From: Balanoglossus misakiensis
Lineage: Eukaryota > Hemichordata
Length of the DNA: 64,000 nucleotides
NCBI GenBank assembly: GCA_040954595.2
Contig: CM082598.2
Coordinates: forward strand, 9,796,001-9,860,000
Reading direction: 5' to 3'
Shown here: in pieces, positions 1 to 12,400 of the stretch
Numbering within the stretch: the first letter of the stretch is position 1
Layout of the letters: each line of letters begins with the position of its first letter
Translations under genes and position numbers: made by a program
The notes under the pieces: model-generated
Seen by the model: the letters and a program-made list of their open reading frames with translations, nothing else
Databases searched by the model: none
What the model was told of the DNA's origin: nothing

Positions 1-345
1 GTGGTTGAGCATCGGACTCATGATTGAAGGATCGTGGGTTTGAGCCCCGACATGGCTGTGGTGTTGTGTCCTTTGGCAAGGCACTTTACTTCTCACTGCT
101 TCTCCCCACCCAGGAGTAATGGGTACTTGGTAGGACAGAGATTGCAATGTGTATGTTTAGGTCTGCTGGGCTGATATAATGGCTGCACATGTGTGCTGTT
201 GTTTGCTCCCCTCCCCCCTCCCCAGGTTGCATGGAATATTTCGGTCCAACGACCAAGGTCCAATGATCATGGGGAAAAACTTTAAAGCACATTGAGATGT
301 ATCATGTAATGCGCTACATGTATATAAATTATAAGAAATAAATAT
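1..345 (+). repeat. tRNA-headed SINE copy 1 (5' end cut by window)
   Basis: The first 50 bases look like the inner part of a tRNA gene: a box-A-like stretch (gttgagcatcggactc) and a box-B-like gggtttgagcccc at 36-48. A body with tgtcctttggcaaggcac follows, and the end is AT-rich (gcgctacatgtatataaa, then ataagaaata). A second copy lies at 37350-37669. A pol III-type head with a LINE-like 3' end is the normal build of a SINE. The body motif resembles a central domain I remember from SINEs of several marine invertebrates; that link is from memory. Confidence 0.7.
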
Positions 346-363
346 TTTTGTTTTTTTCTACAG

Positions 364-495
364 CTAATAGGAGGGTTGGCAGATGAGAAAGACCGTTGGG
401 GTGAATCAGTTCAAGAGCTGGAATCCATCATTGACAATATCGTTGGCAATGTATTGATGTCTGCTGGATATGTTGCGTACCTAGGTCCCTTTACA
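364..495 (+). CDS. DNAH1: DNAH1 exon e1
   Basis: 44 codons, phase 0 at both ends. The acceptor is ctacag and the donor is aca|gtaagt. It encodes the end of the second stalk helix (a charged stretch with [14 protein letters not shown]) leading into AAA5, with the conserved AYLGPF turn. The upstream exon is outside the window. Confidence 0.93.
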
Positions 496-3400
496 GTAAG
501 TTTTGCTTTTCTTTGGAACATTTTCTAACAAGTTTTCTATTTTGACTCATCACAAATAATAAGAGATTATTGGTAAACAAGAAACTTGCTTATTGATTGA
601 TTATCCAGATTTTCTTTATGCAGTGTTTGTCATCAATTTCACCAAATTGGAGTTATGTATGGGTGTCTCAAAACACATTGTGCGACAAGAAAGTGCTAGT
701 CGCACTTTGAGGGAAATGCTATCTGCGACCACTAGCACTTTGATTCTGCGACCACTAGCACTTTGATTCTGCGACCACTAGCACTTGCATTCTGCGACCA
801 CTAGCACTTTGATTCTGCGACCACTAGCACTTGCATTCTGCTACAAGATTTTTTATTGGTTGTGTAACTTATGTGCGCAATTAATACCCCATTGACAGTA
901 ACGAGGTGTGAACGATTCGACAAGGCAACGTCAATGCCCGATGCTTTCCCGGCCGATCCCAAGTTCGTCACGTTGATAAGTGCGGCAGTCATGCCCTGGC
1001 CGTTGCGTCGCCTTTCCGTACTGTTTGTACAAACATGCAACCACAACTGTACATGAAAAAACTAGCTGCGTATTGCTCTCAGACTAAAACATCAATGCAA
1101 TGAGAAAACGTTGATAAAACATTATTTATATAGACAGAATAAAGGAAAAAGTTTATTAACGTAAGTACTGTACTCGATCGTATCGGCATCTTGAAGTCCT
1201 ATTTTTAACACGCAAAGGTCACGGGTTCATGTGGGCGCGCACAACACTTAACTGCACTCATGCTACAGAAATACACACAGTCGTTTTTCAACATAAAAAT
1301 ATTACCTTTATTTAGACATAAAACCACTAAAGGCAAGTATACCGATCACGGAAGCAAGTAGTCAGATTCATCGAGCGATTCATCTGATGAGTGCAGCGCG
1401 ACCTTGACCATATTCTACGATGTCAAAGGTCAGGTCATTCAAAAATGGCGATTGTGTTGTCATCGCATCGCAAATGCGCATTTCGCGCTCGTTTAATAGC
1501 TAGTTTTACTCAGCTACAAAAATCGACAAACCAGAGTTCTTATTAAAGTCGGTGTAAAATCAGACTTGGATATGATCTAGTAGAAATGAAAGGTCAGTAT
1601 TTAACCAAACGGAAATTACGTGGATCGTGTATTTTGTACATGACACGAGTACAACATATCAAGTTATCATCTTGAAAGAAAGTTGAATGTCGCGATACTT
1701 TCAAAACCCCTCGATCGATACGACTGTGCTTTTTGAAACTGGTTTTTATTCAAGCTTGTTGGTCGCAAATGATCACAGCGCACAATGCAAGTACCAGTGG
1801 TCGCAGAATCAAAGTGCTAGTGGTCGGAGAATCAAAGTGCTAGTGGTCGCAGATAGCATTTCCCTCAAAGTGCGACTAGCACTTTCTTGTCGCACAATGT
1901 GTTTTGAGACACCCGTATATACCTGCAAATTGCTACAATCAATAAGCGTTAGACCATTATGGCCAACAAGATCTCGAAAATCACGAGACGAGCGCGAGAT
2001 AAGAGTTTGGGGGGCAGCCAGAGTTAGAGGTAGTGGAAACCATCACACAACTCATGTGTGTGCGGTAGCCACTTCATCACTGGAAAACCCAGCCCAGATC
2101 GAAATTCGCCGGACTTTGGTACCACTGTAGTACACAACTCCTAAACCGTCCAAGGACAATATTCGAATATCTATCAGCTGTCGAACTATCGCGACCGAGT
2201 TAAATAAAGGAAATGTGGCTGCACACATTGTGTTTCAGTGTTCTGTAGTATGTCAACTCATGTATAGATTTTTGTGAGTAGTTGTGTTGTGTTTTCTTTT
2301 TTGTTTCTGTTATATATTTGTTGGCTTTTGGTAAGAAATTAGGCCATAGCGATACAAAGTCCGATCGGTTGTGTCTCGGACACTTTTACCCTTTCACTCT
2401 ATCGTTTGAGAACCCTGAGTAGTTCCAACATCAGCTGCGTGTAAATACATGTGTGCATGCACGCGTGTATCATTATTAGGGGCACAAGCCTATCGGGCTT
2501 TTGCCCCTATTGGTATTGTTGGAATTTTTCTTTATTCCGTCTTCTTCTTCTTCTTTCGAGAAATTCGGCAAGGTAGATCTGGAAAACCGCAGCACCTAGG
2601 GGGCTGAAACTTGGTAGGGTGATAGGGGCCAATGAGTAGATGTGCAGTGGCATATTTAGTTAGTCACGTGACCTGGCGGCCATATTGGATTTTCTGAAAA
2701 CCTTTAAACGACTTTTTTTCAAAAACTACAGGGCCAATCAAGTTCTAATTTGGTGTGTAGTATACATGTCCTCTGCCCTTCAAAGTTTGACAATAAAATC
2801 CCGAGCGGTCACGTGACTTTGGCCGCCATATTTACCTCAAAGTATTTGTTGATTTCTTTTTTATTTTGTTCAAAATAGCACAATATATGGGCAAGAATTC
2901 TAATTCCTACAAACTAATATAATACACAATATTTATTTTTAAAATGTCTTTTTGTTTGCAGTCTGAATCGTGCTTGTCTACAATTTTTGTGAGGCTCAAC
3001 ACAGTTGAATTTGCAATTTCTGTCTCATTGAAAAGATATTAAAGGCACCCTGCTTTCTGGTAATATTAAACTTAAAGAGTCATTAGCTTTAACTTTTGTC
3101 AATTTTTATCTGTTATGTTTTAGTCCTCTGTGTCAAGTGCACTTTCTTGGTCCACTCCTCAGAGTATGCTCATGTGTAACAGCAAATGTTTTGCCTGTGA
3201 TGTACCTATTGTTTTGATTATAGTACAAACACATAAAATTATATTGTTTTGTGCCAGCCAAAATTGTTAGAAAAAAGTTTTAAAAAAAGACATAAAATTG
3301 TGCATGACTACATTATTTTTTAATTTACCCATTGAAAAACAAGAAACATTTTATTTATGTTTTTGCCAAAACTTGCAGAATCTTTTGAAAATACTGTAAA

Positions 3401-6400
3401 GGACACAATCTCGTGTTTGATTTGAATTTTCTAAAAAATACTTGATTGTTGATTGTAAAAAAGAGTCGGTTTAGTGATAGTCGGCGGCTCTGTGTGTCGC
3501 GGGCAGTTGCATGATTCCAAACTTGCCAGGTTTACTTCGCCCAGAGTTGGGAATTTGTCCGAGATCATACCCAGGTCGACGTATGCTGCGCGGGAGATGA
3601 ATATGCGGTCTGTGGAGTCTGTGACATACACGATTTAGCGCGTTACCAACTTTCGAGCATCACCAGTATCGCCGGCGAACCTAATCACCGCGGCTCCAAA
3701 GAAGCGGATCCCTTCGTTGTTTGCAGCTTTCATGGTCATGGTATTAAGTCCGCAGTACTCAGGCCCATTTTTGGGGCAACTTTGATGCCAATTAAGCAGC
3801 TTTGACACCCTGTGTCGGCCATGATGGGAAGGGACACCGTGCGAGTGCGCTTCATGAGGTCGAAGCCCAGTGCTTTGTAATCTTCCCGTTCACTGGTGAG
3901 GGTAATGTTGACGTATGGCTGCGGGCTGGACACGCGTTTCATCCACTTGTCGCACATGTCATCTTACAGGTGATGATCGAGGGGGAGCGTGCATAGCTCT
4001 TCATCTGTGTGGGTTGTGGTGGCCGTGCACAGTTCGGTAAATACCGCTGTCTGCTCGTCATGCACCTCATCAGTTTCATTGGGTGGGGGCCTGGTCAGTC
4101 GGTTGCTCCGACACGCCCTGTCGAGGTGATTTTGGCAGCCACATTTCTGGCACTTTTTTCCATATGCAGGGCATTCGGTACGTGTGATGTGCCATTGGGG
4201 TGTTTTGCCATGGCCTACCTCACTGCAATAAATGCATATCCCCTCAGGTTTAATTTTCGGTTTTTCCGGCCTGGTTTTCTTCTCAGTGCGGACGTTCCGT
4301 TGTTTTACCTGCCGGTCGACTTGTATATTTCAAGTATTCAAGTCAAGATGGCGGCTGTTTTGAAACCCATTGCCGATCGAAGTTGAATAACTGGGGAAAA
4401 CGTAGGCAAAATCGACAAATACCGCAACATCCTTTGCCAGCTAAGCGCTGAATGGGTTCCGGGACCAATTTGGCGAAAAAATTGTGGAAAATTGTGGACT
4501 GGAGACGTCTGGAGTGTAGAAATTCGCTCCGGGCCCAAATCCTGGTCGCTCGTTGTGCGGTTTAGAATGGCTGGGACCTGCAGCCCCGCCCTCTCCCCGC
4601 AAAACCAAAAATCGTCCAGGGGAGATGGAGGGGCTGCAAACTGCAGCAAAGCCGAGCACTGCTTCGCGGCGGATGTTGATGTGTACAGTGGATTGTTGTG
4701 GTGATATGCACAGCGACCTGTCTGTTGTCATGGGTGCTGCCGTAGTCCACTAACTCCGCATCTAGTATTGCCTTGTTAAGTGTCCGTAGCTCCGCTCGGT
4801 TGCCGTGGCTTGTTTCGTTATAAATAAGAACACGATTCTATTTGTTTGATCACTTTATGTGACAACAATAACGAAACAAGTACAGAGCAAGTACAGTTGG
4901 AAATGTGAGAGTGTCTTGCAATGCAACATGGTCGCGCATGCGCATTAACACAAGGATCGTCTATATGCTGTGACGTAATGTTCTCTAAAACGTGGAAAAC
5001 AGCGTAAAGTACATTTGCTTGAAGAATTCTTCGCTGTGCTTGCTCGACTTCTTGCGAGTGACATTGCTATTTTGCCAGAACAGGGCGTATTCAATACCTG
5101 GACATGGTCGCGCTAAACTTGTTCGCCACAAAGTTAAACTGGGGCAAATTAATATAGGCCGTAAATGTTGATTTTAACCACAAATATCTTGCTATAGCCA
5201 CACATAACTTATGATCAGTATATGACACAGTAAAATTCTTTCAAAATTAAAAAGACTACTGGAGTGGCGAACTGATCAGGCCGCATTGGCAATCGCGTTC
5301 AATCAGGCCACAGCCTGTCAAAAACTATACAACTGCCCCGGCCCCGCTTAGATACCAGGATCGTAACACTGATGTCAAACGTCCTCGCTGCATCATTACC
5401 AAACAAGTTGAAAATCTGATTTGATAAGTTTTAATATCTTGTAAGTTGAAGATGAAGGAGGCAAAATGGGTGGTTGTGAATTATGCTGGCTCCCCCGGAG
5501 TGACATTAACGCGGTCAGCATCTACGTTAAAATACGATCCGCGGCGTGCGAAAACTCTGACAACCATGAACAGACCCCCCCCCCTATAAATGGCGTCGTC
5601 TATGACAGTTCGTCGACATCACAGCATTTACAAGAAAGAACCGATCTGATGACACTCGTGAACGCTGACATTAAAGGCCTCGGTTTTACTAATTGTGACA
5701 CTGTGCTTATTTCAAACCGATCACTAGGCCTAGTAGTACTACTTTTCCATCTCGATCATCAAGTGATGTTCGGAATTTGTCGCTAACTTCTCGTAACAAC
5801 CAACTATTTTAAAAGTGATTCCGTGGTCTTTAATTTAAGATACTGCTTCAAATCCCTTGTCTTCCAAGTTTATAAAAACTTTAATGACAAGCGACAAGCT
5901 GCTGACGATGCCGTTTCGCAGTAATGTAACGTCTTACTCATACGTGTAAACTCTGCAGGGCTGCCCCCCAAACGCTTATCTCGCGCTTGTCTCGTGATTT
6001 TCGAGATCTCGTCGGCCATAATGGTCTAACGCTTATTCATTGTATTCTAAAGCATACTTTGATCACAAACATCTCTGCAAATGGTTTCAGAATAAACGTT
6101 GCCTATTAACAGAAGCAACAATGCACGTGTATCACTATCAAGTCTGGCGGTCAAACTAGGGTTCCTCCAGTTTGACACCAGAGTGTAACGCTCACATATG
6201 TGTATCTATTTGTGCCAATCGAGTCATGATGTCATTCTAGCTGAGGATACAATCCAGAGCTGGAGTAAAAGAACTACCATTATGTTGCAAGCAGTCACAC
6301 TAATTACTAAAGGTTTGAAGTGCAATACAGTGTTGGTATTTTTGTTAAAGGGGAAATCCGTCGTAGCTGATTTCTACATAATTTGGTAGCTTTGATGTCA

Positions 6401-9400
6401 CTCTTTCAGAAAGAACACACCTTCGCTGTGTATAAGTCGCGCGATTTTTTACAAAAACGAGGGAAAGTTGGCAGAATTTCCAATATGGCGTTTACTGTAA
6501 TTTGAATCATGGGGAAAAAAGCGCCAGGACCAACTTCCGCCCACCTTAGTGTGGGTGATACCATTTTCCGATTGGTGTCACTGCGTCACAAGCTAAGCGT
6601 ATTTGCATATTTTCCATGGGTTATAGCTCATGAAAACTGTCAATAGATGACAAATTTTCGACTTTGCTGATGATTGTTTATCAACTGATGCAGAGAACAA
6701 ACAATAGCTATGAAAATACGTCTAGTCTGTCACCCAGTGACACCTATCGGAGAATGGTATCACCCACACCATGGTGGGCGGAAGTTGGTCCTGGCGCTTT
6801 TTTTCCCATGATTCAAATTACAGTAAACGCCATATTGGAAATTCTGCCAACTTTCACTAGATTTTGTAAAAAAATAACGCGACCTATACATGGCGAATAT
6901 GTTTTTTTCTGAAAGAGTGACATCAAAGCTACCAAATTATGTAGAAATCAGCTACGACGGATTTCCCCTTTAAGCCAATTGCTTCAACTCACACACCAGC
7001 TGATCATGAATTAGACTATTTCCTGTATTCTGATGATCCACTGACTGCTACTGGCAATATATCCCATATGACACACAAGCAGGCAAGATTACAAGGATGA
7101 ATGTGTTTGTCTTGTAGGGAGAGTATCGAGCTTTCTTCCAAGATGAATGGATGGAGAAATTTATAACATTTGATGTACCACACACCAAAGAAAGTGGCCT
7201 CCTATCAACTTTAGCAGATGCAGTCAAGATCCGTAGCTGGCAGATTGCTGGATTACCAAGGGATAATCTGTCTGTAGAGAATGGAGTCATTGTGCAATAC
7301 TCACAAAGATGGCCATTGTTCATTGATCCACAAGGTCAAGCTAATCGATGGATCAAAACCATGGTAAGAAAAAGAGAATTATCCAACATTTTGCAGTCTA
7401 CTTTCTGTCGCAAATGTCAAAGGCCCCTTCTGGCAGCTTAAGCTCTCAGAAAGAATCTTCTGACAATAACACAGCACAAGCAAGTCAACTATGGAGGACG
7501 TGCATTTTCTTATGCTGCCCCAAAGCTATGGAACTCACTGTCACAGCCTAATGATATTTGACTAGCACCCAGTCTTGACTCTTTTAAGAGAAAACTGAAG
7601 ACATATTCGTTTGAATAAAGAATATGGTGTGTAAATAAGAACACGATTCCATTTGTTTGTTTACTTTATGTGACAACAATAACTAAACCAGTACAGAGCA
7701 AGTACAGTTGGAAATGTGAGAGTGTCTTGCAATGCATCATGGTCGCGCATGCGCATTAACACAAGGATTGTCTATCTGCTGTGACGTAATGTTCTCTAGT
7801 GTGTGAACAACCACGGGCGCCACTGAACAGAACTTCTGCATTTTGGCACCATATAAATTTGTTGATTGATTGATTGATTGATTGACATGATTGATTGCTT
7901 GATAGGCCCATTCATTATGAAATCACGTTTTGATTTGTACCTACTGTGGACCAAATTGCTGCATGGGATCGTATGATCCAGAGAGTACACAATCATGGCA
8001 GTGCAATTAGGACCTAGGATCACATTTCTCACACGAGTTGCCCGTCTCAAATCAAAGCCGTTTCAGAACCAGTATACACCGTTCGCACATGTTTTTTTAA
8101 GGCAGTATCTGATCTGAGACGCTCCAGACCCGTCTTTAAGGTATACAGTCACCTATGGAAAATTAGCCAGAGTTACCATGGCAAACTGAGATCTATCCAA
8201 TCACAGATTTGTTCTTTAGAACGCTCAAATACGCCATTTCAGTCATATGGGCATTACGTAAATTGGAGGTAATTGTATACCTTTAATGGTGTGTGTGTGT
8301 GTGACCCCCATATAAGTGCAATGTTGTTGTTTACATTTGAATTTTAGTCTGCACTAAAATAGAACTGTCAACAATAGACCTAAAACAAAATAATCAAATT
8401 ACCGGTATATTAAAAGATGTTCATTTTGTACTTTTGAGTGTAACAGTGTATTGTCCGTTTTCACACTTTCCATTGTTATTTCTTTGAAAATTGGTTTATC
8501 TTTACTTTCTGTAAATTCAATCAACAGGAGAAAGATAATGGTATAGATGTGATCAAACTGACAGATCGAGATTTCTTGAGAAGTCTTGAGAATGCTGTGA
8601 GATTTGGTAAACCATGTCTATTAGAGAATGTTGCAGAGGAGCTTGATCCAGCCCTAGAACCAATCTTACTTAAACAGGTCAGTGAGTTGAATTATAATAC
8701 TTCTCACCCAAGATGAAATAGAAATTAGAATGTCCAGACAGTTATTATGTTCATATAATAATATACTGTACTTCATGAAACTTTGGGTGTTGAGATAACC
8801 ATAGTACCCATAAATTGTCTATTAGACTCAGGCCAAATACAAAAATACGTGCTGTTCCGATTACATGTACATGGTTTTCAAAAATACCGTAATCATCAGT
8901 TCGACCAGAAAAAAATAAATATGATTTGTGAAAAGACAAACTAATAGAATAAAAATAACATAACACAAAAATGGCCACTCAAAGTTCTTGAATAATTTTT
9001 TCAGGGGGCATGTTTGCATGGCATGAACTGTATGCACTATCAGCATGTAGTTGAGGTGATATTTATAATAGAATTGAACTGTTTAAGGTCACACAGAATA
9101 AAATCAGTGAATTCTGAATACCTTGGAAGGTAGAAGTTGCAGATATCTTCATGAAAAATACACAATATCAACACATGCATTTAATCAGTGGTCAAACAAT
9201 TGAAGGTTATAAAATAATTAATTTTCCAACGAATAGTGGGTGGTTGAATTAATGGAGTGGTTGAACTGATGGAGTGATTACGGTAGGGTAGGTAGGTAGG
9301 GAAATTTTTTTATTTTGCATTTTTTTATTTCTCTGGCTGCTGTAGTGTAGAAGAATGACGTCATAGTTCTCGCATAATTCACACAATTTTCATAAATTTT

Positions 9401-12400
9401 GTATATTTGACATTGTCATTTTTACTTCCAGGTTTATCCTGTGTTTGTACATGTATAATGAAAATCCATGATAAAATAAAGGGGTCACCGCGCTTGTTTT
9501 TGAAATATAGATCCATGAATTTAGTTGATAATAGAAGAAAACTGCTGACTCAGCATTTTTCACCAATGATTTGTCAATGGGCAAAATATTTAATGAAATT
9601 TATCTCAAAATAGAGCACGGTGACCACACGATTTTATTTGACCAATGAATTTATAGTTACTTGGCTGAGCATGTGTAAAATTGCGTGAAAATGACAAAAG
9701 TAGAAGTTTGTTTTCTAGCAATTATCAATGTAATCTTATGGGGAAAAGACACATGCAAGTTGTTTATCAGTTTATGTTCTGTGCATATATCCTTAAGAGC
9801 AGTCTAGTCTATGCAAAAGCCATCTCCTGGCAGCAGAATACTCACTCTTTTCATTTTCTCACTCTTTTTTCGGCAGACATTCAAGCAACAGGGTAGTACT
9901 GTTATCAAACTGGGAGATGCCATCATCCCATACCATAATGACTTCAAATTTTACATCACAACAAAGTTACCCAACCCACATTACACACCAGAAGTCTCGA
10001 CCAAAGTAACTGTAGTAAATTTTACTTTGTCACCAAGGTGAGATTTAACATGCAGGTTTTAGTCTGGTTTTCTTTATGACTCTGGTTTATGAAATTCTCA
10101 TCATTATGCTATTTAGAAAATATGGTTTCTGGTTGTTCAAGACTGGCCAAGGCATGAAATCACGGGAAAGCCTACCAGAAAAAAAACACCAGGTTGTAAG
10201 CTGGGTTTGTATTTTTATGTCTTGGAAAAATGAATTCAAAATGATTCATGCATGCTGTATTGCAATATATGTACCAGAATAGCATGCAGAACAATGAAGG
10301 ACATTTGGTTTAGTAATGTAAATTATCATTTTTGCTGTAGAAAGCAGTAATACCGGGTACAAATATACATAAAACATTTGTTGAAAGAAAAGGTTCAAAT
10401 GCAGACGATTTTAGATTTCAGGCATGTTATTCAATCAATTATTCATAAGGGCCAAAAGTTATTGAAACGGGTCCTCCAGGTATTTCATTATATGACAAGA
10501 CAATTATAATAGCCTTCACCAAAGATGATAGATGTTTGTGTTCCATTTCAACTCCTTAATGAGTGTTTTTGCAAATAATATTGTTTATTTTATCTAACAA
10601 TGTAGTGGACTAGAAGATCAAGTGTTGTCTCGTGTTGTAGCAGAAGAGAGACCGGATCTAGAGGAAGCCAAAAACCAACTGATTATCAGCAATGCCAAGA
10701 TGAAACAAGAACTGAAAGAGATTGAAGATAAGATCTTGGAACGCCTTAGTGCATCTCAAGGAAGTCCTGTAGATGATGTTGATCTAATTGCTGTCTTGGA
10801 AGCATCGAAGATCAAATCAGGAGAAATTAAGGTGCCAACTAGTTCATCCCAGTTTTCATTGGTTTTCATTGGTTTCATTTTTCACTATCAGACATTTGTA
10901 CAATTAACACAGTTGGATCTATATACAATCCGTGGCTACCTGCTGCCAAGTGAAATTCATCTATTTTGAGACCAACAAATTCGCTTTTTGGTGTTGTTTT
11001 GAAAAACAAGCCGCTATGTGTTGATATCGAAGTTTGTAATTCGATTTTTGAAATTCGATTTACGAACAGGGTCTCAAAAGTGTAACAATATTGTGCTCAT
11101 TTAGTGGAAATCTAGGGAGCTAGCTAAGAACTTTTGCTACATCGATATTTTCGTACGGGGATGTGCGATCCGAATTCAAAACATGTACCCATGTTTTTGT
11201 CAAAACAGAACCGTTGTTCAGAACAAAATCGGAGCAAAAATGTGTAAACTGACATTGGCAAGCTACTAATTAGCATGTATTGATATCGACAGGCTAAAGT
11301 GACAGTAGCAGAAGAAACAGAAAAGGAGATTGATGTTACCAGAAGTCTGTATATTCCAGTGGCTGTCAGAACATCTTTGCTGTTCTTCTGTACAACAGAC
11401 TTAGCCAATGTAGATCCTATGTACCAGTATTCATTGGAGTGGTTCCTAGGACTCTTCATGGCTGGCATTGCTAACTCTGAAAGATCAGGCAAGTATTCCT
11501 GATAGTCAAGGATTTTATATTTACCTGTACATGTACAATAACGTTACTTTGTAAAGCGATTGATTTTCGCGACAGGAAATTCCTGAGTTCCTGGGTTTTT
11601 TTTTAATGTCCAAGTTATCTGGATAGATGTGGCTTAGGTAATTAGATATAAAAGCATAATGCCCACACTTGTAGGCGTTATTGAAAAACCTAGGAAACCC
11701 AAACATGATAACCTACATTTTTCTTTCCTTCTAACAGATAAAGTTGAAGAGCGTATCAAGCATATCAATGACTATTTTACGTTTAGTTTGTACAGCAATG
11801 TGTGCAGGAGTCTGTTTGAGAAACATAAGCTGATGTTTTCATTCCTCGTATCCATCAGAATTCTAATGAATGAAGGGCGCATTGACATGGTGAGTCCTTG
11901 CTTGCATGTCTGTCTGTCTGTATGTATGTATGTATGTATGTATGTATGTATGTATGTATGTATGTATGTATGTATGTATGTATGTATGTATGTATGTATG
12001 TATGTATGTATTTATGTATGTATTTACCCCGGTATGTATGCATGCATGCATGCATGGGAGAGAGAGAGAGAGGGAGGGAGGGAGAGAGTGAGTGAGTGAG
12101 TGAGTGAGTGAGTATGGATATGATCGCACATGGATAGTCCTAGTTTCAAGATGCATTTCGCAATAAAACTCCTGTCTTGTGTTCTGAATTTTTAAAATTA
12201 GAAATACAGTGTACAGAATGCATATGAGGGGAATGGGTTTGAGTCCTTCTTTCTGATCGTCACATCTCATTCTGTGTATGTATTGTATACATGTACTATT
12301 CATCCATTTTGTGGTACAATTTTGTTCATAGGATGAGTGGAGATTCTTATTAGGTGGTGGTACCAGCTCACCTGAGGAATTACCTAACCCAGCCTCAGAT

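Larger units (their letters stand above)
1941..6037. mobile_element. 4.1-kb element with 79-bp terminal inverted repeats
   Basis: 1941-2019 (starts aataagcgttagaccatta, ends ggggggcagcc) is repeated inverted at 5959-6037 with few mismatches. Between them lie a dispersed repeat (2476-2860), a decayed Gypsy gag-protease segment (3434-4330, minus) and a 167-bp MITE-like repeat (4821-4987). I see no transposase frame. Flanking bases do not give a clear target duplication. It could be one large non-autonomous element or two MITE copies in opposite orientation bracketing unrelated DNA. Confidence 0.6.
496..7117 (+). other. DNAH1 intron 1 (6.6 kb)
   Basis: GT-AG intron made mostly of transposable elements: the 7-bp-TSD element (650-1925), the long-TIR element (1941-6037) and a TTAA foldback (6349-6969). 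6038-6344 and 6970-7117 hold nothing recognisable. Confidence 0.85.

Noticed and set aside
717-845. CRISPR-like array of about 22-base units
   Set aside because: Units are directly tandem without unique spacers, sit inside a TIR element, and the DNA is eukaryotic.
4009-4386. 125-codon + strand ORF
   Set aside because: Antisense to the zinc-knuckle/protease remnant on the minus strand.
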